64,000 bases of DNA, from NCBI RefSeq assembly GCF_030244015.1, contig NZ_JASSYX010000001.1:682001-746000 (forward strand), in the 5' to 3' direction. The position numbers and the translations under genes are program-made. Below, in pieces: positions 34,361 to 42,682 of this stretch (position 1 is its first letter; each line of letters opens with the position of its first letter). The notes beneath the pieces were generated by a model. That model worked only from the letters and a program-made list of their open reading frames with translations. It was not told the DNA's origin and made no database searches. The DNA comes from Pedobacter ginsengisoli (GTDB lineage Bacteria; Bacteroidota; Bacteroidia; Sphingobacteriales; Sphingobacteriaceae).

Positions 34361-36469
34361 ATGTTTTTCCGTTTATTTTCCCTGATTTCAGTTCTTCTTT
34401 GGTGTTGCATCTTCCCGATGTTCGCACAGGAACGGTCTGATACCATCAAGTTAAAGGAAGTCGGTATTAAGGGCAAGCTCCCGCCTGCCGGCAATACCAG
34501 CATTTCGTCGACTTTGCAGGGACATGAGCTGGAGACTTCTAAAGGCTCCTCACTTGGTGATGTGCTTAAAGTCATCGCGGGTGTCAATGTGCTGAAAACC
34601 GGATCCACCATTTCAAAGCCTGTAATCCATGGCTTGCACAGTAACCGGATATTGATCCTCAATAATGGAATCAGACTTGAAGGCCAGGCCTGGGGAGCAG
34701 AACACGCTCCGGAGATAGATCCATTAATTGCTGACCGGATGATTGTTATCAAGGGTGCTGAATCGGTCAGGTATGGCGCGGAGGCCATCGGGGGTGTAGT
34801 GATGGTCATCCCGCCTGATATTTTTTCCGGGGACGGGACAGGTGGTTCGGTAAGTACCGTCGCTGCGGCAAACGGACGGTCAATTACTACGGCCGGAATG
34901 CTAAAGGGGACTTTAAATGGTCTCCGTGATTTTGGCTGGCGGATACAGGGAAGCTACAAAAAATCCGGCAATGTGAAAAGTGCAGACTATTACCTCGGCA
35001 ATACAGGATTAAGAGAATTCAATTATTCTGCAGCAGCTGGCTACCGGACAGCTAAAGCGAGTTACGAAGCCTATTACAGCCAGTTTAGCACTACCCTGGG
35101 GATTTTGTATAGTGCCCATGCTGGTACAATGGAAGACATCGCAGCCAGGATCAACGCCGGGGAACCTATCGAAGATTATGGGTTCAACTACCGGATCACC
35201 GCGCCACGGCAGCGGATAGTCCATCATTTGGCTAAGGTCAGCGCCCGTTATGACTTAGGTGATCAGAGGTCGTTTAGTCTCATTTACGGTTTTCAGCGCA
35301 ACCACCGCAAAGAATTTGATTTCAGAAGAGGAGACAGGGAAGCGCTGCCGATTACAGACCTGGTATTGAACACACATACGCTGAATATCGACCTGGTCAA
35401 ATCGAGGGACAGTACCTTTAAAAGAACTTTTGGTTTTAACGGGGTTGCGCAAGTGAACACTAATATTCCCGGAACACTGGCGAATACATTTATTCCCAAT
35501 TACGACAGTTTCACAGGCGGACTGTTTGCGATCCAAAAATGGAAAAGCCGGTCTTGGGAACTTGAAGCCGGATTGCGATACGATTTTAAATTATTTGATG
35601 CGGCAGGGTTCAGGTATTTATACAACTCCAGAGATACCACAGGTAGCGTTGCTGAGGAGTATTATGGCGGCCAGAGCCATTTTCATAATGTGACAGGCTC
35701 TTTGTCTGCCAGCTATATTTTGTTTACGCATTGGCGTTATATCAGCAATTTTGGGGTCGCCTGGCGGGCACCTGCAGCCAATGAGCTATTCAGCAACGGA
35801 CTGCATCATGGCGCCGGACTGTATGAAATTGGGGATCCAAACATAAAATCTGAACAGGGCTATAAATGGATCAATGCCTTCAAATATGTTTCTGACCGGT
35901 TGTCCGTGGAATTGGATGCGTATGCCCAGTACATTAATAATTACATTTATACACGGCCTGATCTCACATACAGGCAAACGGTCAGCGGCACTTATCCTTT
36001 ATTCAGATACCGCCAAACAAATGCGTCGTTTATAGGTGCTGACTTAAGCATGGCTTGCGTGCTTTTGTCGGCCATATCTTATAAGATCAATGTCGCGCTG
36101 GTCAGGGCCAGAGACCTTAGCCATGGCATGTATCTGCCTTTTATCCCTGCTGACAGGATAGATCAGAGTCTCAAAATGAGTTTGTCCTTTAAAATGCTGA
36201 GCAATGCTTTTGTGCAGGTCGGACATAGTTATGTAGCTAAGCAAACGCGCTACGAACCGGGTAGCGATTATACTGAGCCTCCTCCTGCTTACCATCTCTT
36301 CAATATGATGGCGGGATCTAACTACAGGATGGCTCGGCGGGAACTGAGCATCAACGCTGGTGTCGATAATCTCTTCAATAGAAAGTATAAGGATTACCTG
36401 AACAGGTATCGTTATTACGCGCATGACATAGGGCGGAATATCAGTCTTAGAATAGCCTATAAATTTTAA
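34361..36469 (+). CDS. TonB-dependent receptor, probably for zinc
   Basis: 702 residues from the ATG at 34361, which gives a clean signal peptide (MFFRLFSLISVLLWCCIFPMFAQ region); an upstream start overlapping the GTPase gene is rejected. No carboxypeptidase-regulatory domain; the plug begins at once (~35-155; VIHGLHSNRILILNNG, VIKGAESVRYG) and the barrel ends SLRIAYKF. Compact receptors of this kind include the ZnuD zinc receptors. Substrate is inferred from the Zur-like operator and the GTPase and His-rich lipoprotein genes on either side. Confidence 0.88.
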   Translation: MFFRLFSLISVLLWCCIFPMFAQERSDTIKLKEVGIKGKLPPAGNTSISSTLQGHELETSKGSSLGDVLKVIAGVNVLKTGSTISKPVIHGLHSNRILILNNGIRLEGQAWGAEHAPEIDPLIADRMIVIKGAESVRYGAEAIGGVVMVIPPDIFSGDGTGGSVSTVAAANGRSITTAGMLKGTLNGLRDFGWRIQGSYKKSGNVKSADYYLGNTGLREFNYSAAAGYRTAKASYEAYYSQFSTTLGILYSAHAGTMEDIAARINAGEPIEDYGFNYRITAPRQRIVHHLAKVSARYDLGDQRSFSLIYGFQRNHRKEFDFRRGDREALPITDLVLNTHTLNIDLVKSRDSTFKRTFGFNGVAQVNTNIPGTLANTFIPNYDSFTGGLFAIQKWKSRSWELEAGLRYDFKLFDAAGFRYLYNSRDTTGSVAEEYYGGQSHFHNVTGSLSASYILFTHWRYISNFGVAWRAPAANELFSNGLHHGAGLYEIGDPNIKSEQGYKWINAFKYVSDRLSVELDAYAQYINNYIYTRPDLTYRQTVSGTYPLFRYRQTNASFIGADLSMACVLLSAISYKINVALVRARDLSHGMYLPFIPADRIDQSLKMSLSFKMLSNAFVQVGHSYVAKQTRYEPGSDYTEPPPAYHLFNMMAGSNYRMARRELSINAGVDNLFNRKYKDYLNRYRYYAHDIGRNISLRIAYKF

Positions 36470-36494
36470 ACATTAATAATTAATCACAACAAAC

Positions 36495-37133
36495 ATGAAC
36501 AAATTACGTAATTACTCCCTGGCGATCTTAGTAGCTATCATTGCCTTGACCTTTAATGCTTGTAAGAAAGACCCTGCTCCGGAACTTCCGGAAGAAGAGA
36601 TCGGTAAGGCAGCACTGACCTTTGTCGAAGTGGAACGTGAAGCCCATGACGATCATTTTCATTACAATCCGATAGCAGGCGGAGATTCTCTGACCATTGC
36701 ATTTGATGGCCAGGGATTGCCTCCTGCAGGTACACACATTCATCTGCATGAAGGGGCTACCTACAAGTTGAGCCTTAAAGCATTTGATTTTGCTGGAAGA
36801 GAAATCCAGGAGGAATTTCTGGATAAGCACGATATCCATCAGGCTTTTATCCTCGGCGCACCTGCTGGTGTACTGACCTATGTTTACGCCGATCGCGATA
36901 AAGATAACAAGAAAGTTAATGTGGGTGTAAAGGGTTACCTTACTATTGATCAGCATACCGACAAGGGCTTTGTTTTTCGTTATGTGCTGCGTCATCTTAA
37001 TCCGGGTGTAAAGGCCGGTATCACCGCTGCAAACTGGAACGATCCTGATTTTGCTGCAAAATTCTCAGGAGCAAATGACCTGGATTTAAAGTTCGATTTG
37101 CATCCTGTTGATGAAGACGGGCACGGTCATTAA
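36495..37133 (+). CDS. Histidine-rich lipoprotein of the zinc locus
   Basis: 212 residues. Lipoprotein signal with Cys23 (FNAC), acidic linker, then clustered histidines: HDDHFH (51-56), HIHLH (81-85) and DGHGH at the C-terminus. The remainder seems beta-rich. It follows the TonB receptor by 25 bases and would sit in the outer membrane facing either side. Likely zinc capture or hand-over to the receptor or to the ABC system; inference from residues and context. I do not recognise a named family. Confidence 0.78.
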   Translation: MNKLRNYSLAILVAIIALTFNACKKDPAPELPEEEIGKAALTFVEVEREAHDDHFHYNPIAGGDSLTIAFDGQGLPPAGTHIHLHEGATYKLSLKAFDFAGREIQEEFLDKHDIHQAFILGAPAGVLTYVYADRDKDNKKVNVGVKGYLTIDQHTDKGFVFRYVLRHLNPGVKAGITAANWNDPDFAAKFSGANDLDLKFDLHPVDEDGHGH

Positions 37134-37147
37134 TGATTAATTTCTTT

Positions 37148-37246
37148 GCAAAAATATTGATGTATGTTTTTCAGGCTGCATCTCTTAGGCTCCTGAAGGG
37201 GAGCAAAGAGCGCTTATGCCTGAAAAACATACATCAATATTTTTGC
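37148..37246. repeat. Long perfect inverted repeat with nested inner hairpin
   Basis: The 29-base arm 37148-37176 is exactly complementary to 37218-37246. The 41-base centre holds a further CTCTT/AAGAG and GCTCC/GGAGC stem. It follows the zinc operon by 14 bases. The right side ends TTTTTGC, so it may end transcription, but the arms are far longer than an ordinary terminator. No flanking target duplication was found. Confidence 0.85.
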
Positions 37247-37343
37247 TTGCGAGGTGCAGACCTGCAAATTTTACAAATCTCCCTTTGCCATCATTCAGGA
37301 TGACACCGGGCCTTTGTTCCCTATCTTGCCGCCCTGCTTTCCA

Positions 37344-37421
37344 ACAAAATTTGGTTTCTCAGAGGAGACATTGAGGTGTTGTGAAGCTGTGCCCAGTCTT
37401 CGAAGAGAACACCAATTTTGT
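37344..37421. repeat. Convergent-junction hairpin element, copy 1
   Basis: Left arm 37344-37369 pairs with right arm 37396-37421, with an internal 4-base mismatch and a slip. It shares TTCTCAGAGGAGACATT and GTCTTCGAAGAGAA with copy 2 at 51420-51530. A-run on the left and T-run on the right fit a bidirectional terminator. It lies just before the end of the convergent ABC-F gene. Confidence 0.65.
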
Positions 37422-37424
37422 CCC

Positions 37425-39056
37425 TTATTTTGACCCCCTATACATTTCAACTCTTAAAGCTGCAACATCCGGACTCGTAATGTACTCATCATAGGTCATC
37501 ATCTTATCGATAGCACCCTTAGGGGTCAGTTCAATGATCCTCGTTGCTACGGATTCAGTAAGCGCATGATCCCGGGAGGTAAACAAAGCAGTTCCCCTGA
37601 AATCTTTCATACCGTTGTTCAAAGCAGTAATCGACTCGAGATCGAGGTGATTGGTTGGCTCATCAAATAATAAAAGATTGGCATGTCTCAGCATCATTTG
37701 CGAAAACATACAGCGCATTTTTTCACCTCCCGAGAGTACCTTTACATTCTTTAAAACCTCTTCACCGGAGAACAGCATTCTGCCAAGGAAACTTCTTACA
37801 AATTGCTCATCCTGATCTGTACCGGAATATTCGCGAAGCCAGTCTACGAGGTTCTCATCCTTGCCCTCAAAGTACTGGGAGTTGTCATTGGGAATATCCG
37901 CAACATTGATGGTCACTCCAAATTTAAATTCACCGGTATAATTCTTTTCCCGACCTGTTAAAATGTTATAAAAAGCAGTAGTCGCCAGACTGTTCTGAGA
38001 AAGTACAGCTATCTTATCGCCTTTGTTGACCATGAAGCTTACATTCTTGAACATCACATCTCCGTTCAGTGTGCAGGACAGATTTTCTACCTGCAGGATC
38101 TGGTCTCCGGCTTCTCTGCCCAGGTTATTGAAGAGAATAGCAGGGTATTTTCTGCTCGAAGCCTTGATCTCGGAAATGTCGATTTTATCAAGGGCCTTTT
38201 TACGGGAAGTCGCCTGTTTTGATTTTGAAGCATTGGCACTGAAGCGCTGAATGAATTCCTGCAGTTCTTTGACTTTCTCTTCCAGTTTCTTATTCTGATC
38301 ACTCCGCTGCTTCAATGCCAGCTGGCTTGATTCATACCAGAAAGTATAGTTGCCAGAGTAGATGTTCATTTTACTGAAGTCTATATCTACAATATGCGTA
38401 CATACTGCATCCAAAAAGTGCCTGTCGTGAGAAACCACCAATACAATATTCTGATAGTCTGCCAGAAAGTTTTCCAGCCAGGCTATGGTGTCAATATCCA
38501 GATCATTGGTAGGCTCATCAAGTAAGAGAATATCGGGGTTACCAAATAAGGCCTGAGCCAGTAACACACGAACTTTTTGATTTCCATCCAGCTCTTTCAA
38601 TTGCTTATAGTGATGCTCTTCTTTGATGCCAAGATTGCTCAGCATGGTAGCGGCATTACTCTCCATGTTCCATCCATCCATTTCTGCAAATCTGTTTTCA
38701 AGTTCACCGGCACGTTCACCGTCTTTATCTGTGAAATCTTCTTTCAGATAGATGGCATCCTTTTCCTTCATGATGTCATACAATTCCTTGTGCCCCATCA
38801 TAACGGTTTCAATCACTGAAAACTCGTCAAACTCATAGTGGTTTTGTTTTAAAACCGCCATGCGTTCGCCCGGGGTAAAGGCCACGCTACCAGTAGTTTG
38901 ACTGACTTCTCCCGAAAGAATTTTAAGGAAGGTAGATTTACCAGCTCCATTTGCACCAATTACACCATAACAATTGCCCTGGGTAAATTTTAAGTTGACA
39001 TCTTCAAATAGTGTGCGTTTTCCGTAACGGAGTGATAAATTAGAAACTGAAATCAT
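37425..39056 (-). CDS. ABC-F family ATPase, YbiT-like
   Basis: 543 residues, two ATPase domains without membrane segments. First: Walker A GANGAGKST (~33-41), Walker B LLLDEPTNDLD; the first signature is degenerate (LDGNQK), as in YbiT. Second: SQNSLATTA replaces a canonical Walker A, signature LSGGEKMR intact, LLFDEPTNHLD. The opening closely follows E. coli YbiT (IGANGAGKSTFLKILSGE, VMMGHKELYDIM). YbiT-type proteins act on ribosomes during translation. The missing Gly-Lys-Thr in the second P-loop is real in the reading frame and is noted as a family feature or local loss. Confidence 0.9.
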   Translation of the reverse strand: MISVSNLSLRYGKRTLFEDVNLKFTQGNCYGVIGANGAGKSTFLKILSGEVSQTTGSVAFTPGERMAVLKQNHYEFDEFSVIETVMMGHKELYDIMKEKDAIYLKEDFTDKDGERAGELENRFAEMDGWNMESNAATMLSNLGIKEEHHYKQLKELDGNQKVRVLLAQALFGNPDILLLDEPTNDLDIDTIAWLENFLADYQNIVLVVSHDRHFLDAVCTHIVDIDFSKMNIYSGNYTFWYESSQLALKQRSDQNKKLEEKVKELQEFIQRFSANASKSKQATSRKKALDKIDISEIKASSRKYPAILFNNLGREAGDQILQVENLSCTLNGDVMFKNVSFMVNKGDKIAVLSQNSLATTAFYNILTGREKNYTGEFKFGVTINVADIPNDNSQYFEGKDENLVDWLREYSGTDQDEQFVRSFLGRMLFSGEEVLKNVKVLSGGEKMRCMFSQMMLRHANLLLFDEPTNHLDLESITALNNGMKDFRGTALFTSRDHALTESVATRIIELTPKGAIDKMMTYDEYITSPDVAALRVEMYRGSK

Positions 39057-39075
39057 ATTGCTGAAAAATAAGCCG

Positions 39076-39083
39076 CAAAGGTA
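39076..39083 (-). promoter_or_regulatory. -7 element for the YbiT-like gene
   Basis: The minus strand reads TACCTTTG (TAnnTTTG), 20 bases before the ATG at 39056. The -33 region is AT-rich without a clear TTTG. Confidence 0.45.
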
Positions 39084-39165
39084 ATCATTATTTATAAAAA
39101 TATTTTTTTAGTACTTCTGAGACTAAGAACAATTTCGATAAGTTTGGGTTTAAAAGAAATTTGCC

Positions 39166-39729
39166 GTGGAGCATGAAGAACTAATTGCAAGACTGGATGC
39201 GCCAGTTAATTTTCAAATGGTGGCCCATTTGACTGGCATCCTTGAAAACCATAACCCTGATATTGATGTGCTGCTGCGGGTCAGTTTTCACAAAAGAAAG
39301 GAGGTTGCTTTCAGGGCAGCATGGATGCTTGAACATGTCATGACCAATAGCCCGGCTGTGTTCAGTCCGCATCTGACCAAGTTTCTGGAATTGCTTCCGA
39401 TGCTGACGAATGCTTCTGTGATGCGCCACTATTGTAAGATCATTGCTTTGCTGACTGCCGGGAATGCGGCCCCTGTCTATAAAAAACTGGCTAAGGATTT
39501 AGAATTTGATGCCATAATAGAAGTGCTTTTTACCTGGCTGGTCGAGACAAATATTCCGGTCGCTGTCAAAGTACATTGTATGCAGGCGCTCGCCAATCTT
39601 GCACCGCGCTACGACTGGATCAAAGATGACTTAATGGAAACCATTGATTACTTGACAGACGTAGAAAGTATAGCGTTCTTTGCACGGGCTAAACAGGTCA
39701 GAAAACAGTTAATGAAATTGAAAAAATGA
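39166..39729 (+). CDS. Helical repeat protein of unknown function
   Basis: 187 residues from a GTG at 39166; the next in-frame ATG (residue 18) would cut the first helix. The sequence is almost entirely helical with HEAT-like spacing (hydrophobic pairs in VAFRAAWMLEHVM, VMRHYCKIIALL, VAVKVHCMQALANLA). No catalytic motif seen. Overlaps the nitroreductase start by four bases (ATGA) and forms an operon with it and two further genes. Function not recognised. Confidence 0.7.
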   Translation: MEHEELIARLDAPVNFQMVAHLTGILENHNPDIDVLLRVSFHKRKEVAFRAAWMLEHVMTNSPAVFSPHLTKFLELLPMLTNASVMRHYCKIIALLTAGNAAPVYKKLAKDLEFDAIIEVLFTWLVETNIPVAVKVHCMQALANLAPRYDWIKDDLMETIDYLTDVESIAFFARAKQVRKQLMKLKK

Positions 39730-40304
39730 AGACAGATATAGAGATACTAACAGACATTATACAACGCAGACGAAGCATATTTCCGGTAAGCTATACAAAA
39801 GAAGAAGTTCCGCATGCCCTGATCAGACAAATTCTGGAGAGCGCAAACTATGCGCCCACACATAAGCTTACACAACCCTGGCGTTTTATCGTATTCAGAA
39901 ATGAAGGAAAAGTAAAATTGGGACAGGAATTGGCGAGATTATATAGGATGGGCACCCCAATCCAGCTGTTTCTGCAAAAAAAATACGATAGCATTCTGGA
40001 AAAAGCAGAACAGGCCAGCTGTATCATCACTTTAAATTTGAAATTGCATGCAGATAAAGTGCCGGAATGGGAAGAACTGGCTTCCCTCGCATGTGCAGTA
40101 CAAAACATGGCCCTGACGGCCGAGGCCCTGAATGTGGGTGCTTATTGGAGCTCTCCGGGGATGCTTGCAGATTTAAAGGATTATCTTAACTTAGATGAAC
40201 AGGAAAAGTGCTATGGGTTATTTTACATGGGCCATCATAACGAACCACCACGTAAAGCCATGCGCGAGTCTATTGAAGAAAAGATTAAATGGGTAGAATC
40301 CTAA
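39726..40304 (+). CDS. Nitroreductase family protein
   Basis: 192 residues. FMN-binding landmarks: RRRSIFPVSY (~12-21), ANYAPTHKLTQPWRFIVF (~38-55) and the C-terminal GLFYMGHH. It is of the YdjA type, a small flavoprotein reducing nitro- or quinone-like substrates with NAD(P)H. Substrate unknown. Coupled to the helical repeat gene upstream and five bases before the GreA-like gene. Confidence 0.9.
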   Translation: MKTDIEILTDIIQRRRSIFPVSYTKEEVPHALIRQILESANYAPTHKLTQPWRFIVFRNEGKVKLGQELARLYRMGTPIQLFLQKKYDSILEKAEQASCIITLNLKLHADKVPEWEELASLACAVQNMALTAEALNVGAYWSSPGMLADLKDYLNLDEQEKCYGLFYMGHHNEPPRKAMRESIEEKIKWVES

Positions 40305-40308
40305 TTTT

Positions 40309-40764
40309 ATGAATCAGATCAAAGAAACTTTATACCAGCTGTGCCTGAGCTTTATGGAGCAAAGGATCCAGACTGCTGAGACCGCTTTGGCGCAGGCACG
40401 CGAGGCCAGCAATGACGATACCAAAAGCAGTGCAGGTGATAAGTATGAGACCAGCCGGGAAATGATGCAGCAGGATATAGACCGGAATAAGCGCTTGCTG
40501 ATCGATGCCCAGGATAACTTGAGAGTACTGCAGGCCATAGATACCCATGCTGCCGATGCGGACACGGTTAAGCACGGTAGCCTGGTCACTACCAGTCAGG
40601 GCAATTTTTACATCAGTGTAAGTGCGGGCCAGCTTACGGTAGGTGGTAAATCCATATTTGCCATTTCTCCGGCCTCACCAATAGGCAAATTGCTCCTGGA
40701 CAAAAAGAAAGGCGATAAATTTGCCTTTAATGGCAATAACTATGTTGTCGAGCAAGTGGTATAG
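40309..40764 (+). CDS. GreA/GreB C-terminal-like protein
   Basis: 151 residues. N-terminal coiled coil (~1-80, AETALAQAREASNDD then SAGDKYETSREMMQ) and a C-terminal domain with VKHGSLVTT and SPIGKLLLDKKKGDKFAF, which follow the GreA pattern (SPIGKALLGKKVGD). GreA factors rescue backtracked RNA polymerase; the acidic tip pair of true GreA is not clear here. Databases sometimes label similar proteins 3-oxoacyl-ACP synthase, which the sequence does not support. The next gene starts inside its 3' end (23-base overlap). Confidence 0.65.
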   Translation: MNQIKETLYQLCLSFMEQRIQTAETALAQAREASNDDTKSSAGDKYETSREMMQQDIDRNKRLLIDAQDNLRVLQAIDTHAADADTVKHGSLVTTSQGNFYISVSAGQLTVGGKSIFAISPASPIGKLLLDKKKGDKFAFNGNNYVVEQVV

Positions 40765-41665
40765 TCTTGCCCTTGTTCTATTGCTGACCCAGGTATGCTA
40801 TTATACTTCAGCTCAGAAGCCTAAAACCATCAAAGTATTGATCGTAGATGGATTCAGCAATCACGACTGGAAACAAACCAGTAATCTGACAAAACGGATA
40901 TTGGAAGAAAGTAAACGCTTTGAGGTCGACATATCCACGATTCCGCTGGATAGTATGGGGCAGGCGCAATGGGAACCTGCGTTTGAAAAATATGCAGTTG
41001 TGATCCAGAATACGAACAATATTCAAAATCCAGCCCTGCGCTGGCCGGGGAGGGTGGAACTTGAACTTGAGAATTATGTAAGAAGCGGGGGAGGTCTATA
41101 TGTCCTTCATTCAGGTAACAACGCTTTTCCTCACTGGAAAGAATACGATAAGATGATTGGTATGGGCTGGCGTCCTAAAACAACCGGTTATTCGCTGGAA
41201 ATCAACGAAAACAAAGATGTTGTCCGGATTCCACCGGGAGAGGGAAATGGCACTAATCATGGCAACAGGTTTAATGCGATCATACAAATTCTTAACCGTC
41301 ATCCGATCAACAAGGGGTATCCTGACGAATGGAAAACGGCTTCAACAGAAGTATACAATTACCCCCGCGGACCTGCAGAGAACCTAACTGTATTGTCGTT
41401 TGCCTATGACAGCACATCGACCAAAAAAATGTGGCCTGTCGAATGGGTGGTTGCATATGGTAGAGGTCGTGTATATAATTCGAGCATGGGGCATCTCTGG
41501 CAGGGCGAGACCTATCCCCTGAGTTATCGCTGCATTGGTTTTCAAACAACAATGATCAGAGTTGCCGAATGGTTGGCGACAGCCGGAGTAACTTATCCGG
41601 TTCCTGAAAAATTTCCGTCAAAGGAGCAGATAAGTATCAGGACGGAATCCGACTTTCCGAAGTAA
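40742..41665 (+). CDS. ThuA-like domain protein, exported
   Basis: 307 residues from the ATG at 40742 (the reading frame is open further left but lacks a good start). Signal peptide LALVLLLTQVCYYTSAQ. The ThuA fold, glutamine-amidotransferase-like, is seen in VLIVDGFSNHDW, a central GGLYVLHSGNNAF and PVEWVVAYGRGRVYNSSMGH. ThuA proteins occur in trehalose or other sugar pathways, often with oxidoreductases; catalysis is not settled. Last of a four-gene operon. Confidence 0.86.
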   Translation: MLSSKWYSLALVLLLTQVCYYTSAQKPKTIKVLIVDGFSNHDWKQTSNLTKRILEESKRFEVDISTIPLDSMGQAQWEPAFEKYAVVIQNTNNIQNPALRWPGRVELELENYVRSGGGLYVLHSGNNAFPHWKEYDKMIGMGWRPKTTGYSLEINENKDVVRIPPGEGNGTNHGNRFNAIIQILNRHPINKGYPDEWKTASTEVYNYPRGPAENLTVLSFAYDSTSTKKMWPVEWVVAYGRGRVYNSSMGHLWQGETYPLSYRCIGFQTTMIRVAEWLATAGVTYPVPEKFPSKEQISIRTESDFPK

Positions 41666-41700
41666 AATGCAAATAGTAAAATGCTTATACGCGCGATTTT

Positions 41701-42582
41701 TTAAAAACTTCTTTTGATACTGTTGCTCAGTGTTTTCGGGCTCCAGTAACCGCTTGCTATGATCCTTCTTATCGTAAACAACGGATCATTCTGATCGCGT
41801 TTTTCAGCTAATGAAAATGCCATCCTAAAACCACGTTTCTTCAATTCCGGAATTCCTTCAGCATTCCACAGACCAAACGGATAAGCAAATTCTGTTATTT
41901 TTTTTCCGGTGATCTCTTCCAGTTTTTTGGTAGGTTTGTCTAATTGCTCTTCCCAATCCTTACCTTGGTATTTCTTAAAGTTCTTGTGGTCGTAGGTGTG
42001 GCTTCCGATCACATTTCCTTCGTCAGAAAGTTGTTTGATCTGTTCTTTCGTCATGTAGTCCACAAATTTTCCTTTTCGACCTATAGAAACGGTCATGATG
42101 AAATAAACGGCCTTATAGCCATATTTTTTCAAAGTTGGGTTTGCAATGGTAAACTGGTCCATATCTGTGTCATCGAAAGTCAACATGATAGGTTTGCTTG
42201 GCAGCGCTGCTCCGGTATTCAGGTAAGCGTACAGCTGATCCGGCAAAATGGTATGGTAGCCACTGTCTGCCAGCATTTTCATCTGATCTTTAAAATTCTG
42301 CACTTCTACAATATAATCCTTTCCCACTTTTCCATCTGTCGGTTTCCAGTTACGCACCTGGTGGTAGCACAATATTGGCACTTGTTTTCTTGCTAAAATG
42401 GTACTGGCATCAGCGACTTTGATTTTACTGACATCTACTTTTGCGGCTTCAGCAACTGCTGCGGTCGTCTGTATTAGTGTATCCTTTAGATCAGCATTGT
42501 CGGTGTTTGGCTGTGATTTGGACTGGCAGCCGGCTGTCAAAATAAGGACAGCGGTAAGTAGTGTTAAAAAGTGTAGTTTCAT
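41701..42582 (-). CDS. Polysaccharide deacetylase lipoprotein (NodB domain)
   Basis: 293 residues; lipobox LTAGC with Cys19. NodB motifs: MLTFDDTDMDQ (motif 1, with the catalytic Asp-Asp), GSHTYDH (motif 2, metal His pair) and EFAYPFGLWN (motif 3). The enzyme would remove acetyl groups from extracellular or peptidoglycan GlcNAc-type sugars. Single gene with its own promoter, convergent with the ThuA operon. Confidence 0.9.
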   Translation of the reverse strand: MKLHFLTLLTAVLILTAGCQSKSQPNTDNADLKDTLIQTTAAVAEAAKVDVSKIKVADASTILARKQVPILCYHQVRNWKPTDGKVGKDYIVEVQNFKDQMKMLADSGYHTILPDQLYAYLNTGAALPSKPIMLTFDDTDMDQFTIANPTLKKYGYKAVYFIMTVSIGRKGKFVDYMTKEQIKQLSDEGNVIGSHTYDHKNFKKYQGKDWEEQLDKPTKKLEEITGKKITEFAYPFGLWNAEGIPELKKRGFRMAFSLAEKRDQNDPLFTIRRIIASGYWSPKTLSNSIKRSF

Positions 42583-42598
42583 TGATAAATGTTTGGCG

Positions 42599-42606
42599 CA
42601 AAATTA
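42599..42606 (-). promoter_or_regulatory. -7 element for the deacetylase gene
   Basis: The minus strand reads TAATTTTG (TAnnTTTG), 17 bases before the ATG at 42582. Confidence 0.45.
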
Positions 42607-42682
42607 TCATTTTTATTACAAATAAAGACTGCATATAACAGGTATTAATCAATAATTTAGGCAGATCAATTAAGGTTCATAA

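Noticed and set aside
34252..34809. 185-codon open frame antisense across the GTPase/receptor junction
   Set aside because: Overlaps two strong genes on the other strand and has low-complexity Ser/Pro/Ile composition.
37148..37246. Insertion sequence
   Set aside because: No transposase frame and no target duplication; only an inverted repeat of 99 bases.
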